Assembly: GCF_007097245.1 (NCBI RefSeq)
Contig: NZ_VJZT01000012.1
Span: 62,001-126,000, forward strand
Length of the DNA stretch: 64,000 bases
Reading direction: 5' to 3'
DNA from: Flavobacterium restrictum
GTDB taxonomy: Bacteria > Bacteroidota > Bacteroidia > Flavobacteriales > Flavobacteriaceae
Shown: in pieces, positions 37,820-47,036 of the stretch
Layout: each line of letters begins with the position of its first letter
How positions within the stretch are numbered: the stretch's first letter is position 1
Made by a program: the position numbers and the translations under genes
Notes under the pieces: model-generated
Database searches by the model: none
What the model was told of the DNA's origin: nothing
Seen by the model: only the letters and a program-made list of their open reading frames with translations

Positions 37820-38290
37820 AAAATCAAACCGCAAGGACGCAAAGGAGTAAAACTTTGCGTCCTTGGCGGTTTTTCTTTGTGACTTTGCGGTAAAAACCCA
37901 CAACAGCACGAACACATCAACACAAAACCTTGCGCACTTTGCGGTTTTTTTCTTTGCGCCTTTGCGGCGAAAACCACAACAGCACGAACACATCAACACA
38001 AAACCTTGCGCACTTTGCGGTTTTTTCTTTGCGCCTTTGCGGTAAAAATCCACAACAACACAAAACTTGGCGTACTTTGCAGTTTTTTCTTTGCGCCTTT
38101 GCGGTAAAAATCCACAACAACACAAAACTTGGCGTACTTTGCGGTTTTTTCTTTGCGCCTTTGCGGTAAAAACCTTTAGCAATAATTCCCATAACAGCAC
38201 AAAACTTTGCGTCCTTTGCGGTTTTTTCTTTGCGCCTTTGCGGTAAAAATCCACAACAACACAAAACTTTGCATCCTTTGCGGTAAAATG
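37820..38290. repeat. CTTTGCGG-type tandem intergenic repeat array
   Basis: About six to seven units of 60-77 bases, each with a CACAAAACTTNGCGYACTTT-like half, a CTTTGCGCCTTTGCGGTAAA half in the opposite sense, and a CCACAACA spacer. The two halves are partly complementary, so every unit could fold into a hairpin. The long minus-strand open frames here (rich in AKAQRK and CCCGF) are artefacts of the repeat. The same family lies at 24518-24645. Confidence 0.85.
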
Positions 38291-38386
38291 CCAATCACAA
38301 ACATATAATTTTTGACACTTCAAGTTGCCATTTTAATATCTCTTCTTTTTATTTACTTTTATAAAAATTAAATCATTAGAAATACA

Positions 38387-38827
38387 ATGTCCCTAAAAAA
38401 AGAACAAAAACTAACTTTCTTCCGACCTGACTTTGAAAGCGATGTCCGAATCCCGTATATAAAAGAAGGAGTTTCGGCGGGATTTCCGTCACCCGCAGCT
38501 GATTTTATGGAAAGTAATATTGATTTGAATAAAGAATTAAGCGAAAATCCACTGGCAACTTTTTACATCAAAGTCAAAGGCAATTCCATGATTGATGCCG
38601 GAATCAACGACAAAGATGTCTTGGTAGTCGACCGAAGTCTGGAACCACAAAACAACAAAATCGCCATTTGTTGCATTGACGGTGAATTTACCGTAAAACG
38701 CATTCAGGTTCACAAAGACTGCTTGTACCTCCTACCCGAAAATCCCAATTACGAACCCATAAAAGTCACCGAGGAAAACCAACTCATCATTTGGGGAATG
38801 GTTACTTATGTGATTAAAAAAGTGTAA
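38387..38827 (+). CDS. umuD: UmuD-like S24 autoprotease (Pol V accessory subunit)
   Basis: 146 residues, normal for UmuD. The catalytic dyad is Ser67 in KGNSMIDAGI and Lys104 in FTVKRI, as in the LexA/UmuD S24 family; the likely self-cleavage bond is Ala31-Gly32 in VSAGFPSPA. RecA-stimulated cleavage would give UmuD-prime, which joins UmuC in translesion synthesis. It is on the same strand as umuC but 14 kb downstream, beyond the giant gene and repeat array, with a 567-base non-coding stretch before it. Confidence 0.93.
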   Translation: MSLKKEQKLTFFRPDFESDVRIPYIKEGVSAGFPSPAADFMESNIDLNKELSENPLATFYIKVKGNSMIDAGINDKDVLVVDRSLEPQNNKIAICCIDGEFTVKRIQVHKDCLYLLPENPNYEPIKVTEENQLIIWGMVTYVIKKV

Positions 38828-38831
38828 GTAC

Positions 38832-38873
38832 AAAAAAAAAGTGTGAAACCAAACGAATCTGGTTTCACACTTT
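38832..38873. terminator. Intrinsic terminator, strong for the symporter gene
   Basis: AAAGTGTGAAACCA (38838-38851) pairs perfectly with TGGTTTCACACTTT (38860-38873) around eight bases. Nine A at 38832-38840 form a U-tract on the minus strand, so it ends the symporter transcript efficiently; it also follows umuD on the plus strand. Confidence 0.9.
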
Positions 38874-38897
38874 GTAGATAACTAAAACTATTTTTTA

Positions 38898-40583
38898 CTA
38901 CCAGAACTTCACATACAAAGCACAAATAATCAATAACGTAATTACAATCATTACGGTTGTTTGTGGTTTTACTTTGAACATTTCTGTGTCTAATTCGAAT
39001 GCTTTTGGATTTACTTTTGGCCCTGCAAAACTGATGGCAATCATTAAAAGCATGGTGAATGCAAAAGACAATCCCATACAAATATGGAAAGGAATTTCGA
39101 ATCCGCCTTTACCATTGGCAAAAGCCGTATACAATACTGTTTCGTTTCCAAACAATGCTGGAGCAAATTCATTAAACAAAACTGACAATAAGAACCCTGA
39201 AATTACACCAACAATAGCTGCTGTTCCAGTTGTTCTTTTCCAAAACATTCCAAGGAAAAACATCGCGAAAACACCCGGACTAATAAATCCAGTATATTTT
39301 TGAATGTAAGTGAAACCACCCACACCACCAATTCCTAACAAGTCATTCCAGGTGAACATAACCGCAAGAAGCATCGCTGCAAAAATAGCATACCTTCCTA
39401 CGTTTACTTGGGCTCTATCAGTAGCACTTTTTTGAATGTATTTTTTGTGTACATCCAAAGTATAAATCGTAGAAATACTATTCACTTTACCTGCCAAAGA
39501 AGCTACAATTGCCGCTGTCAAAGCCGCTACTGACAATCCTTTTAAACCGGTAGGCAAGAAGGTCAACATAGCCGAGTAGGCACCGTCTTTCCCGCCAACT
39601 AATTGAGGTAAATGTCCGTTTTCATACAAAACATAAGCGGCAATACCAGGCAACATTACAATAAGTGGCATCACTAATTTCAACATACCTGCAAACAAAA
39701 TTCCAGTACGAGCCGTTTGTAAATCGGCACCCAAAGCTCTTTGAGTAATGTATTGGTTACACCCCCAATAGTTCAAGTTGATAATCCAAATACCAGCCAA
39801 ATAGGACATCATGCCAGGGAAAGTAAGGTACTTGTTGATTTCCAATTGCGAAGAAGCAGCCGTAGGTTTTGGAATAATCATTTTGAAATGCTCTGGTGCT
39901 TTTTCCATCAAAACTTTGAAACCTGCAATCGCATTATCGCCAAACCCAAAATAGTGTCCAACGGTAGTCAACGCAATGTAGGACGTAACCAATCCGCCAA
40001 TGATCAAAACAGCCACCTGAATAACATCCGTATACGCTACTACTTTCATACCTCCAAGGGAAATTAGCAAGGCAAAACAAGCCAAACCAATCATAATAGC
40101 ATGCAAATATTCGCCTCCAGCCAAACCGTTGATAGCAACAGCTCCAAGGTATAAAATAGAAGTAAGATTTACAAAAACATACAAAAACAACCAAAAAACT
40201 GCCATAATCAAAGCCGTTGATTCGTTATATCTTGTTTTTAAAAATTGAGGCATCGTGTAAATCTTGTTTTTAAGATAGACAGGAATAAACCAAACGGCAA
40301 CAATGATCAAAGCAATCGCAGCAATCCACTCGTAAGCAGCAACAGCAATTCCTAGAAAAAATCCTTCGCCACTCATTCCAATAAATTGTTCCGCCGAAAT
40401 GTTTGAAGCAATCAATGATGCCCCAATAGCCCACCAAGTAAGCGTTCCTTCAGCAAGGAAATAGGCTTTGGCGTCGTCTTCGTTTTTTTCGCGCTTGCGA
40501 TATATGGTGTATCCGTAAGTGGAAACCACGATAAAATAGATAATAAATACTGCGTAATCCGCAAAAGCAAGGTTTTGGCTCAT
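38898..40583 (-). CDS. SSS-family sodium/sugar symporter (SglT-like; arabinose or galactose)
   Basis: 561 residues with about 14 hydrophobic segments. The N-terminal DYAVFIIYFIVVSTYG, WWAIGASLIASNISAEQFIGMSG and the LNYWGCNQYITQRAL block are characteristic of the SglT/SGLT branch of sodium:solute symporters. It would carry a monosaccharide across the inner membrane. Position next to galTK suggests galactose, but the gene has its own promoter region with an operator-like motif shared with transketolase and the arabinan locus (40796-40817), which favours arabinose. Both remain possible. Confidence 0.9.
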   Translation of the reverse strand: MSQNLAFADYAVFIIYFIVVSTYGYTIYRKREKNEDDAKAYFLAEGTLTWWAIGASLIASNISAEQFIGMSGEGFFLGIAVAAYEWIAAIALIIVAVWFIPVYLKNKIYTMPQFLKTRYNESTALIMAVFWLFLYVFVNLTSILYLGAVAINGLAGGEYLHAIMIGLACFALLISLGGMKVVAYTDVIQVAVLIIGGLVTSYIALTTVGHYFGFGDNAIAGFKVLMEKAPEHFKMIIPKPTAASSQLEINKYLTFPGMMSYLAGIWIINLNYWGCNQYITQRALGADLQTARTGILFAGMLKLVMPLIVMLPGIAAYVLYENGHLPQLVGGKDGAYSAMLTFLPTGLKGLSVAALTAAIVASLAGKVNSISTIYTLDVHKKYIQKSATDRAQVNVGRYAIFAAMLLAVMFTWNDLLGIGGVGGFTYIQKYTGFISPGVFAMFFLGMFWKRTTGTAAIVGVISGFLLSVLFNEFAPALFGNETVLYTAFANGKGGFEIPFHICMGLSFAFTMLLMIAISFAGPKVNPKAFELDTEMFKVKPQTTVMIVITLLIICALYVKFW

Positions 40584-40757
40584 GAGTAATTTGGTTTTTT
40601 AGAAATTAATATATAAATGAAATAGAGGTATTATTTGTGGTTATTTGTACTAAAAGCAATCGTATTTTAGACCATAAGACTAGAATTCTTTATTACAACT
40701 CGTTATAAAATGCGATATCTGTTTAAATTTTATTATTATTTTACGAATTGTGAAAGC

Positions 40758-40789
40758 CAAAAGTAAAATAAAAATTGGTATTTACACAA
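40758..40789 (-). promoter_or_regulatory. Candidate promoter of the symporter gene
   Basis: On the minus strand TTG (40789-40787) and TACTTTTG (40765-40758) match the -33 and -7 elements of Bacteroidota promoters with a 21-base spacer. The start codon is about 170 bases downstream. The operator-like element at 40796-40817 lies immediately upstream of the -33 box. Confidence 0.55.
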
Positions 40790-40795
40790 TTTATA

Positions 40796-40817
40796 AATGT
40801 ATTTTTTACATTTATTA
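40796..40817. promoter_or_regulatory. Putative arabinose-type operator upstream of the symporter
   Basis: AATGTA, five T, TACATTTATTA: the same layout (TGTA-N5-TACA plus TTATTA flank) as the sites at 50909 and 56705, with one or two changes. It is in the promoter region of the symporter gene only. Confidence 0.65.
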
Positions 40818-40857
40818 TAGTCGCATCAGGTAAATCTTAAAAAACAAGTTTATTGAA

Positions 40858-40882
40858 ACCTAAAATAGCGTTCGTTTTAGGT
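40858..40882 (-). terminator. Weak hairpin at the end of galT
   Basis: ACCTAAAA (40858-40865) and TTTTAGGT (40875-40882) pair around nine bases and overlap the galT stop codon. The downstream minus-strand sequence is T-rich but not a continuous U-tract, so termination is likely partial. Confidence 0.4.
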
Positions 40883-41926
40883 GCTTTTATAATGCACATT
40901 TGAGAGTCCTTTTAGTACAGCTGCACTTTTCTCTGGTGTAATATCTCGTTGCGATTCTCCCATCATTTCATAACCAACCATAAATTTCTTTACCGTTGCC
41001 GAGCGCAATAATGGTGGATAAAAGTGCATGTGAAAATGCCATTCGGGGTGCAATTCCCCATCAGTTGGCGATTGATGTATTCCTGACGAATACGGGAATG
41101 ATGTCTCAAAAAGATTGTCGTACTTGGTGGTTAATTGTTTCAAAGTCAAAGCAAAATCAGCAACCTCATCAGCAGTAAAATCGGTGATTTTAGTTGCATT
41201 TCGCTTGCTTACAATCATAGTTTCATAAGGCCAAATTGCCCAAAAAGGCACCAAAGCCACAAAATGACTGTTCTCAATAACAATGCGCTCGTTTAGCTCC
41301 AATTCCTCTTGCACATAATCTTGCAAAAGGCTGTTACCATGATTCTTAAAATAGGTTTTCATACTACTTTGCGTTTTTTCTACTTGGGTTGGTAGGGACG
41401 ATTGCGCCCAAATTTGCCCATGCGGATGCGGATTGCTACACCCCATAACGCTGCCTTTGTTTTCAAAAATCTGGACGTGGTTGATGTAGTCCACGTTGCC
41501 TAAATCAGTGTATTCTTTTTGCCAAGTTTTAATAATATTTTCGATGGAAGGAAGATCCATTTCGGGCAAAGTCAGGTTGTGTTTTGGCGAAAAGCAAACT
41601 ACACGCGAGATGCCTCTTTCTGGTTTTGCTCTAAAAAAAGTATCTTTTATAGTGTCTTCAAACATGATTTCGTCTTGTTTCATGGCGGCAAAATCATTTT
41701 CAAAAACAAAACTACTCTCATAATCCGGATTGTTCACCCCATTGGCACGTACATTGCCCGGACACAAGTAACACGTAGGGTCATAAGCTGGCAAAGCATC
41801 CGTAGGAATTGATTCATTTTGTCCCTGCCAAGGGCGTTTAGATCGATGTGGCGAAACCAGCACCCATTCGTTTAATAAGGGATTGAAGCGTCTGTGTGGA
41901 TCTTCGTTGATGTCAAAATTTTTCAT
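40877..41926 (-). CDS. galT: Galactose-1-phosphate uridylyltransferase
   Basis: 349 residues. The catalytic block NPHPHGQIWAQSS (His-Pro-His) and the zinc-binding CYLCPGN are present, as are GIHQSPTDGELHPEWHFHMHFYPP near the C-terminus. It exchanges UMP between UDP-glucose and galactose 1-phosphate in the Leloir pathway. Its ATG follows the galK stop without any gap, so the two are co-translated. It is the last gene of the galactan/galactose operon. Confidence 0.97.
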   Translation of the reverse strand: MKNFDINEDPHRRFNPLLNEWVLVSPHRSKRPWQGQNESIPTDALPAYDPTCYLCPGNVRANGVNNPDYESSFVFENDFAAMKQDEIMFEDTIKDTFFRAKPERGISRVVCFSPKHNLTLPEMDLPSIENIIKTWQKEYTDLGNVDYINHVQIFENKGSVMGCSNPHPHGQIWAQSSLPTQVEKTQSSMKTYFKNHGNSLLQDYVQEELELNERIVIENSHFVALVPFWAIWPYETMIVSKRNATKITDFTADEVADFALTLKQLTTKYDNLFETSFPYSSGIHQSPTDGELHPEWHFHMHFYPPLLRSATVKKFMVGYEMMGESQRDITPEKSAAVLKGLSNVHYKST

Positions 41927-43099
41927 TTAATTAGGAGTATATAAGGATGTCCCGTTGCCAATTGTAACATCATAAATTTTTAATTCTATTCCAAAAGCAT
42001 TATGATACAAGGCAGTTAGCTTTGTTTTGAGTGCGTCTTCCTGTCCTTTTTTGATTAAATTAATGGTGCATCCGCCAAAACCACCACCCATTAATCGAGA
42101 ACCAACCACAGCTGATTGTTGCTTTAAAGTAGCGACAATAAAATCCAATTCGGCACAACTTACCTCATAATCTACGGATAATCCTTCGTGAGTATCAAAC
42201 ATTAATTGTCCCAAAGCTTCGATGTTTCCGTTATCCAAAGCATCGCAAGCCAAACTAACGCGACGAATTTCTTTAACCACAAAAAGGCTTCGTCTAAACA
42301 CGTTTTCGGACATTTTATGCTGCAAATTCAGGATATGATCTTCGGTGCAATCTCTAAAACTTTGAATATCTGGAAATTCCGTTTTCAATATAGAAAGCCC
42401 TTCCTCGCACTCCTCACGTCTGGTATTATAAGCCGATGAAAACAGCGAATGTTTTACATTACTATCAAATAAAATCAAAGCATAATCATTAAAATTCGCA
42501 TCGTGGTATTCGAATTCCAAGGTTTGACAATCTATTTTTATCACCTTATTCTCAAGTCCCATAACACTCGAAAACTGATCCATAATACCACAATTGATTC
42601 CCACCCAATGTTCTGCACTTTGCCCCATCAAGGCCATGTCTACTGGTTTTATTTGCAAATCAAAAAGCGCATTAACCCCAAACAAAAATCCACATTCAAG
42701 TGCCGCCGAGGACGACAACCCAGAACCAACTGGAATATTGCTACTAAAAACACAGTTAAATCCTTCGAACACAAAGCCCTTAATTTTAAGCTGATGGATA
42801 ACGCCTCGAACGTAATTTGTCCACACATTATCCGTCAATTCCATGGTTGTTGTGACATCAACTTCAAAAGAATCGTCTAAATCTATAGCTATAATCTTGG
42901 AAGTATTTGAGTTGTTTTTTTCGAAAGCAAAGCAAATAATTTTGTCTATTGCAGCTGGCAAAACATAGCCATCGTTGTAATCTATATGCTCGCCAATAAT
43001 ATTGATTCGTCCCGGCGAAAGGACAATTTTAGTAGGTTCGGTACCAAAAGCATCTTTAAAAAAGGCTGTTGTTTTTTTAATTAAAATGTCGTTCATCAT
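41927..43099 (-). CDS. galK: Galactokinase
   Basis: 390 residues. The signature SPGRINIIGEHIDYNDGYVLPAAI and the ATP-binding PVGSGLSSSAALECG are typical of GHMP galactokinases, and the third motif SRLMGGGFGGCTINL is intact. Two consecutive ATGs open the frame; either could be used. It phosphorylates galactose released by GH2 from galacto-oligosaccharides and passes it to GalT. Confidence 0.97.
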   Translation of the reverse strand: MMNDILIKKTTAFFKDAFGTEPTKIVLSPGRINIIGEHIDYNDGYVLPAAIDKIICFAFEKNNSNTSKIIAIDLDDSFEVDVTTTMELTDNVWTNYVRGVIHQLKIKGFVFEGFNCVFSSNIPVGSGLSSSAALECGFLFGVNALFDLQIKPVDMALMGQSAEHWVGINCGIMDQFSSVMGLENKVIKIDCQTLEFEYHDANFNDYALILFDSNVKHSLFSSAYNTRREECEEGLSILKTEFPDIQSFRDCTEDHILNLQHKMSENVFRRSLFVVKEIRRVSLACDALDNGNIEALGQLMFDTHEGLSVDYEVSCAELDFIVATLKQQSAVVGSRLMGGGFGGCTINLIKKGQEDALKTKLTALYHNAFGIELKIYDVTIGNGTSLYTPN

Positions 43100-43215
43100 T
43101 TTGAAATTGAAATAGTATTGGTTTTTTAAGTATTTGATGTGAAGCGAAGTACCTTTTTTTTTTAAAATCTTTGATTTCCAAAAGAAGTGTTATAGTTCCC
43201 GCTTCGGTTTTTAAT

Positions 43216-45642
43216 TTATTTTGTAGCTGTCAAGGTCAATTTACCACTCTTAAGCCCGGCACCACTTACTTCCAGTTTTACATCACCAGCCGCTGTTGTC
43301 GATTTTACAAGCACTACCAGTTTTCCACTAAAAAGTTTCATGGTCTCTTTATGAAACATTTCGAGTGAAGTCGCATCGCCATTGCAGGCAGCCCTGTAAG
43401 TCCCCGCTCCAGTAACCTTAAATTTCAATTGGTTCGTTGCTGTTGGGCAAGGAATTCCGTTTTTATCCACTACAGATACGGTTACGAAAGATATATCTTC
43501 GCCATTGGCAGTGATTGTTTTTCTGTCCGCATCCAACACAATTTGATACGGTTTTCCAGCAGTCTTAACTTCTTCTTCAGCAACCGCTTTTCCATTGTCA
43601 TCAAAAGCCACCACTTTTACGGTTCCCGGCTCATATTTGACATCCATCCACATCAGGCGATAGCGGTTTTGTGGGGTGCTTTTGTTTTTTTTCTGCACTC
43701 CCATGCTTTTACCATTGATAAAAAGCTCCGCACTGTTGTAACTCGTATATACAAAAACGGGAGTTACCTCTCCTTCAAGTCCTTCCCAGTTCCAATGCGG
43801 CAAGATATGAAGCGTTGGTTTGTCTGTATTCCAACGGCTTCGGTATAAATAATAGCGGTCTTTAGGCAAACCCGCTAAATCGTTGATTCCAAAATAAGAA
43901 CTTCGAGACGGCCAACTTTCGTCATAAGGTGTCGGTTCGCCCAAATAATCAAAACCAGTCCAGACAAACTCGCCAATTACCCAAGGTTTATCATCTTGAA
44001 GCACAAAATCTTCATCAGGCACATTCGACCAGCTACAAGCTTCCAAATCATAAGACGAAGATTGAAAATCAGGATATTGCTTCATTTTTTCTTGAACCAC
44101 AGGGAATTTATAAATCCCTCGAGAACTAACTGTTGAAGCGGTTTCTGAACCTAAAATAAACCCTTGCGGAAATTTTGAAAATGCTTCCTCATATAAATGT
44201 ACCCGATAATTCAATCCCGGAACATCCAACAAAGCACCAAAACCAGATTCCATAGTCGCTTTTACTTGATCCATACCAACCGTTACTGGACGTGTTGGGT
44301 CTTCTCGATGAAAGATTTCCTGTAGCCATTTAGCGCGCTTCACTCCAGCTTCTCCCCATTGATCGGGCACTTCATTTCCAGCACTCCACATGACAATAGA
44401 AGGATGATTTCTTGTTGCCTGCACCAAATTCACGATGTCTTTTTCGGCATAATCCTCAAAAAAAAGATGGTAGCCATTTTCTACTTTTGGCTTTGCCCAT
44501 TCATCAAAACTCTCTGCCAAAAACAGAAATCCCATTTCATCCGCCAACTCCAATTGCTCGAAAGAAGGCATATTGTGCGAACTGCGAATCGCATTACAGC
44601 CCATATCTTTCAAGATTTTCATTTGTCTGCGTAGCGCAGATTTGTTTACTGCGGCTCCAAGAGGACCCAAATCATGATGCAAACAAACGCCTTTGAATTT
44701 GGTTATTTTCCCATTAAGACTAAAGCCTTTATTGGCTTCATATTTTATTTCACGAATTCCAAAACGAGTCGAAATTTCATCTTTGAGTTCGTTTCCAACA
44801 TACAATTGGGAAACCGCTTTGTACAAATAAGGCGTTTCGGGACTCCACAATTTTGGGTTTTCTACTTTTATATTTTGATCGAACTCTTTTCCGAATGGTG
44901 TAGTGGATTCCTCTGAATTTAGTTGATGTCCTTCGGCATCAAAAATAGTGGTGACTAAACGCGTATTTTCTCCAGAAGCTTTGGTCTTGATATTCACTTT
45001 GGCAACTGCTGCACTGATAAAAGGTGTCGTCACAAATTGTCCCCATTGGTCTATGCTTTGGTTATTTTTTATAATAACACTAACTTTCCTGTACAAACCG
45101 GCACCTGGATACCAACGGGAAGCAAATTCTTTATTGGTTAGTTTTACTGATAATGTGTTGGCTCCAGCTTCTACAAATTGGGAGACATCAAAATAAAAAT
45201 AACTGTAGCCATACGCCCATTCACCTACTTTTTTTCCGTTCAAATACACTTGAGGTTCACTCATGGCTCCTTCAAAAAGCAACATTATCTTTTTTCCTTT
45301 TGAAGCTGCAGGCAAGGTAAATGTATTACGGTACCAAGCAGTTCCTATATGAGGTAGTGCACCCGTTCTTCCTGTTTTTTCGGTAGCCACTTTTTCTCCG
45401 TTTTGAACAATGGCCACTTTTTGTATATCTACATTTTTATCAAAAGGCCCGTAAATTGCCCAGTCATGCGGCACGGTTACAGATTCCCATTTCGAATCAT
45501 TAAAATTTACGTTAATTGCCTCTTCAAAATCGCCTTTTTGAAATTTCCAATTGGTATCCAACACTTTAACAGCACGTGTTTGAGACAAAGCCAATTGTGT
45601 AAATGCTAAAAATAGAACGAGAATAGGTGTTAATTTCTTCAT
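43216..45642 (-). CDS. GH2 beta-galactosidase (galactan locus)
   Basis: 808 residues with a signal peptide (1-20), so periplasmic. Domain order is as in the xyloglucan-locus paralogue at 8056-10539. Acid/base Glu424 in SAGNEVPDQW; nucleophile Glu500 in ILGSETAS; WTGFDYLGEPTPYDESWP near the barrel end. It would release galactose from beta-1,4-galacto-oligosaccharides made by the GH53 enzymes encoded upstream, feeding galK and galT downstream. A 316-base gap with a palindromic element separates it from the GH53 gene. Confidence 0.93.
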   Translation of the reverse strand: MKKLTPILVLFLAFTQLALSQTRAVKVLDTNWKFQKGDFEEAINVNFNDSKWESVTVPHDWAIYGPFDKNVDIQKVAIVQNGEKVATEKTGRTGALPHIGTAWYRNTFTLPAASKGKKIMLLFEGAMSEPQVYLNGKKVGEWAYGYSYFYFDVSQFVEAGANTLSVKLTNKEFASRWYPGAGLYRKVSVIIKNNQSIDQWGQFVTTPFISAAVAKVNIKTKASGENTRLVTTIFDAEGHQLNSEESTTPFGKEFDQNIKVENPKLWSPETPYLYKAVSQLYVGNELKDEISTRFGIREIKYEANKGFSLNGKITKFKGVCLHHDLGPLGAAVNKSALRRQMKILKDMGCNAIRSSHNMPSFEQLELADEMGFLFLAESFDEWAKPKVENGYHLFFEDYAEKDIVNLVQATRNHPSIVMWSAGNEVPDQWGEAGVKRAKWLQEIFHREDPTRPVTVGMDQVKATMESGFGALLDVPGLNYRVHLYEEAFSKFPQGFILGSETASTVSSRGIYKFPVVQEKMKQYPDFQSSSYDLEACSWSNVPDEDFVLQDDKPWVIGEFVWTGFDYLGEPTPYDESWPSRSSYFGINDLAGLPKDRYYLYRSRWNTDKPTLHILPHWNWEGLEGEVTPVFVYTSYNSAELFINGKSMGVQKKNKSTPQNRYRLMWMDVKYEPGTVKVVAFDDNGKAVAEEEVKTAGKPYQIVLDADRKTITANGEDISFVTVSVVDKNGIPCPTATNQLKFKVTGAGTYRAACNGDATSLEMFHKETMKLFSGKLVVLVKSTTAAGDVKLEVSGAGLKSGKLTLTATK

Positions 45643-45958
45643 TTTTAAAACAAATTAGAATTTTAGTTTTTTTTGAACGATATAAGGCATTTAAGCTCAT
45701 ATAAGGCTACTCCTTTGATTTGCAAGACATTCGCCTTTAAAAAAAACAGCCGCTGATTCACTGATTTTACAAAACCCACGAATTTGTGCAATCATTCGCT
45801 CTAATTTATTTTAAAAATCAGTGTCTTTTAATAGATTTTTTTGACTTTAAAATCTGTGAATCAGTGGTAAACTTTTAAATGCGTATGCCCTGTTTGAATT
45901 GTTCATTTTGTTTGTCAATGCTTATTGCGCCTTAACTTATTATGCCTTATAGTATTTA
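45643..45958. other. Intergenic region with a large palindromic repeat
   Basis: 316 bases between the GH53 gene and the GH2 gene. Most of it is the dispersed palindrome described at 45725-45895; the rest is AT-rich leader. No gene. Confidence 0.7.
45725..45895. repeat. Dispersed palindromic intergenic element, copy 1
   Basis: The inner arms CCGCTGATTCACTGATTTTA (about 45749) and AATCTGTGAATCAGTGG (about 45850-45866) are inverse; the outer arms GACATTCGCCTTTAAAA and TTTTAAATGCGTATGCCC are also inverse, so the whole 170 bases can fold on itself. A related element lies at 50600-50807. Confidence 0.75.
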
Positions 45959-46996
45959 TTATTCTTTAAACGCATCCAAAGCCATGGATGGTTTCCCGTC
46001 GGATTGCCACGCACTCAAAGAATACCCACTCCAGGATTTCTCGCCTTCGGGTTCCCAATAAATTACTCCTAGACCTTTGTTATTGGGCACTGCTTTTACT
46101 GCTTTTATAACAGCAACTAGCATATCATGGGTGTTTTGTACCTTGTCATACTCGCCGCCTATTTCTACAATCATGACCTCTTTGTGGTATCGAGAAACCA
46201 TATCGTTGAGATTATTTTGCAAATCAGCAATCGTTTCCAAGTAGTCTTTTTTGATCCAAAAAGGATAATAGGACATCCCAATTACATCGTATTTTACCTT
46301 ATTTGCAGTGGCATTATCAAAAAAAGTTCTGAATTTTGAACCATTATTTCCCTCGTCAAGGTGCACGATTACTTTGATTTTAGCATCTACCGCTTTGGTT
46401 GCTTCGTATCCTTTGTTAAGTAATTGTGCTAGTTGACTCCAATGGGTTGTACTGCCTTCTGGCCAAAGCATGCCACCAGGAATTTCGTTTCCTACTTGTA
46501 CCCATTCTGGCGTTACTCCCTCTTTTTGTAATGCTTTCAAAACCTCAAAAGTATGGTTGTAAACATCCTTTGCTAGTTCTGGAAAAGTATGATTCTCCCA
46601 CCCTTTTGGCTTGGTTTGCTTGCCTGGATCTGCCCATGAATCGCTGTAATGAAAATCGATCATGATGCGCATTCCCATTTTTTGGGCACGAACTGCCATC
46701 GCTACCGTTTCGGCTTTGCTGCAATGTCCGCTGGCTTTGTCGGTATTTGGATTGACCCAAACCCGCAACCTAATGGTGTTTATTCCTCGGTCTTTCAAGA
46801 GTTGCAGGCAGTCTTTTGACTTTCCATCGGCGTCATAAAATTGGTATCCTGTGGCTTCCATTTGTGGCAACCAGCCCACATCGGCTCCTTTTGCGAAAGC
46901 GGTAGGTAACACTTTTTGGGCAAGGCAAAACGAATTTGCCCCGAGCGCCAAAAAAGCGATTAGAACGAATCGGAATGGTGTGAATAAGCTTTTCAT
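45959..46996 (-). CDS. GH53 endo-beta-1,4-galactanase without sorting tail
   Basis: 345 residues with a signal peptide (1-26). Acid/base Glu171 in EWVQVGNEIPGG and nucleophile Glu278 in VMIVEIGGEYD; GADVGWLPQMEATGYQFYD opens the domain and GLGVIYWEPEG closes it. It cleaves beta-1,4-galactan of arabinogalactan I and pectic side chains. It ends with the catalytic domain and lacks the T9SS tail of its neighbour, so it is likely periplasmic or retained, processing imported oligosaccharides. It is 40 bases downstream of the other GH53 gene and about two-thirds alike, a tandem duplicate. Confidence 0.94.
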   Translation of the reverse strand: MKSLFTPFRFVLIAFLALGANSFCLAQKVLPTAFAKGADVGWLPQMEATGYQFYDADGKSKDCLQLLKDRGINTIRLRVWVNPNTDKASGHCSKAETVAMAVRAQKMGMRIMIDFHYSDSWADPGKQTKPKGWENHTFPELAKDVYNHTFEVLKALQKEGVTPEWVQVGNEIPGGMLWPEGSTTHWSQLAQLLNKGYEATKAVDAKIKVIVHLDEGNNGSKFRTFFDNATANKVKYDVIGMSYYPFWIKKDYLETIADLQNNLNDMVSRYHKEVMIVEIGGEYDKVQNTHDMLVAVIKAVKAVPNNKGLGVIYWEPEGEKSWSGYSLSAWQSDGKPSMALDAFKE

Positions 46997-47036
46997 TTTT
47001 CGATTTTTTTAACTAAATAACTGTTTTATGAGGCTC

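Noticed and set aside
37820..38290. CRISPR-like array
   Set aside because: Units vary in length (60-77 bases), the spacers are themselves repeated, each unit is partly self-complementary, and no cas gene is nearby.
24485..38290. Block as an integrative element or prophage
   Set aside because: No integrase, transposase, phage gene or tRNA target is visible; only shared repeats at the edges.
37811..38323. 170-residue minus-strand open frame rich in AKAQRK and CCCGF
   Set aside because: It is an artefact of the CTTTGCGG repeat array; the residues simply translate the repeat unit.
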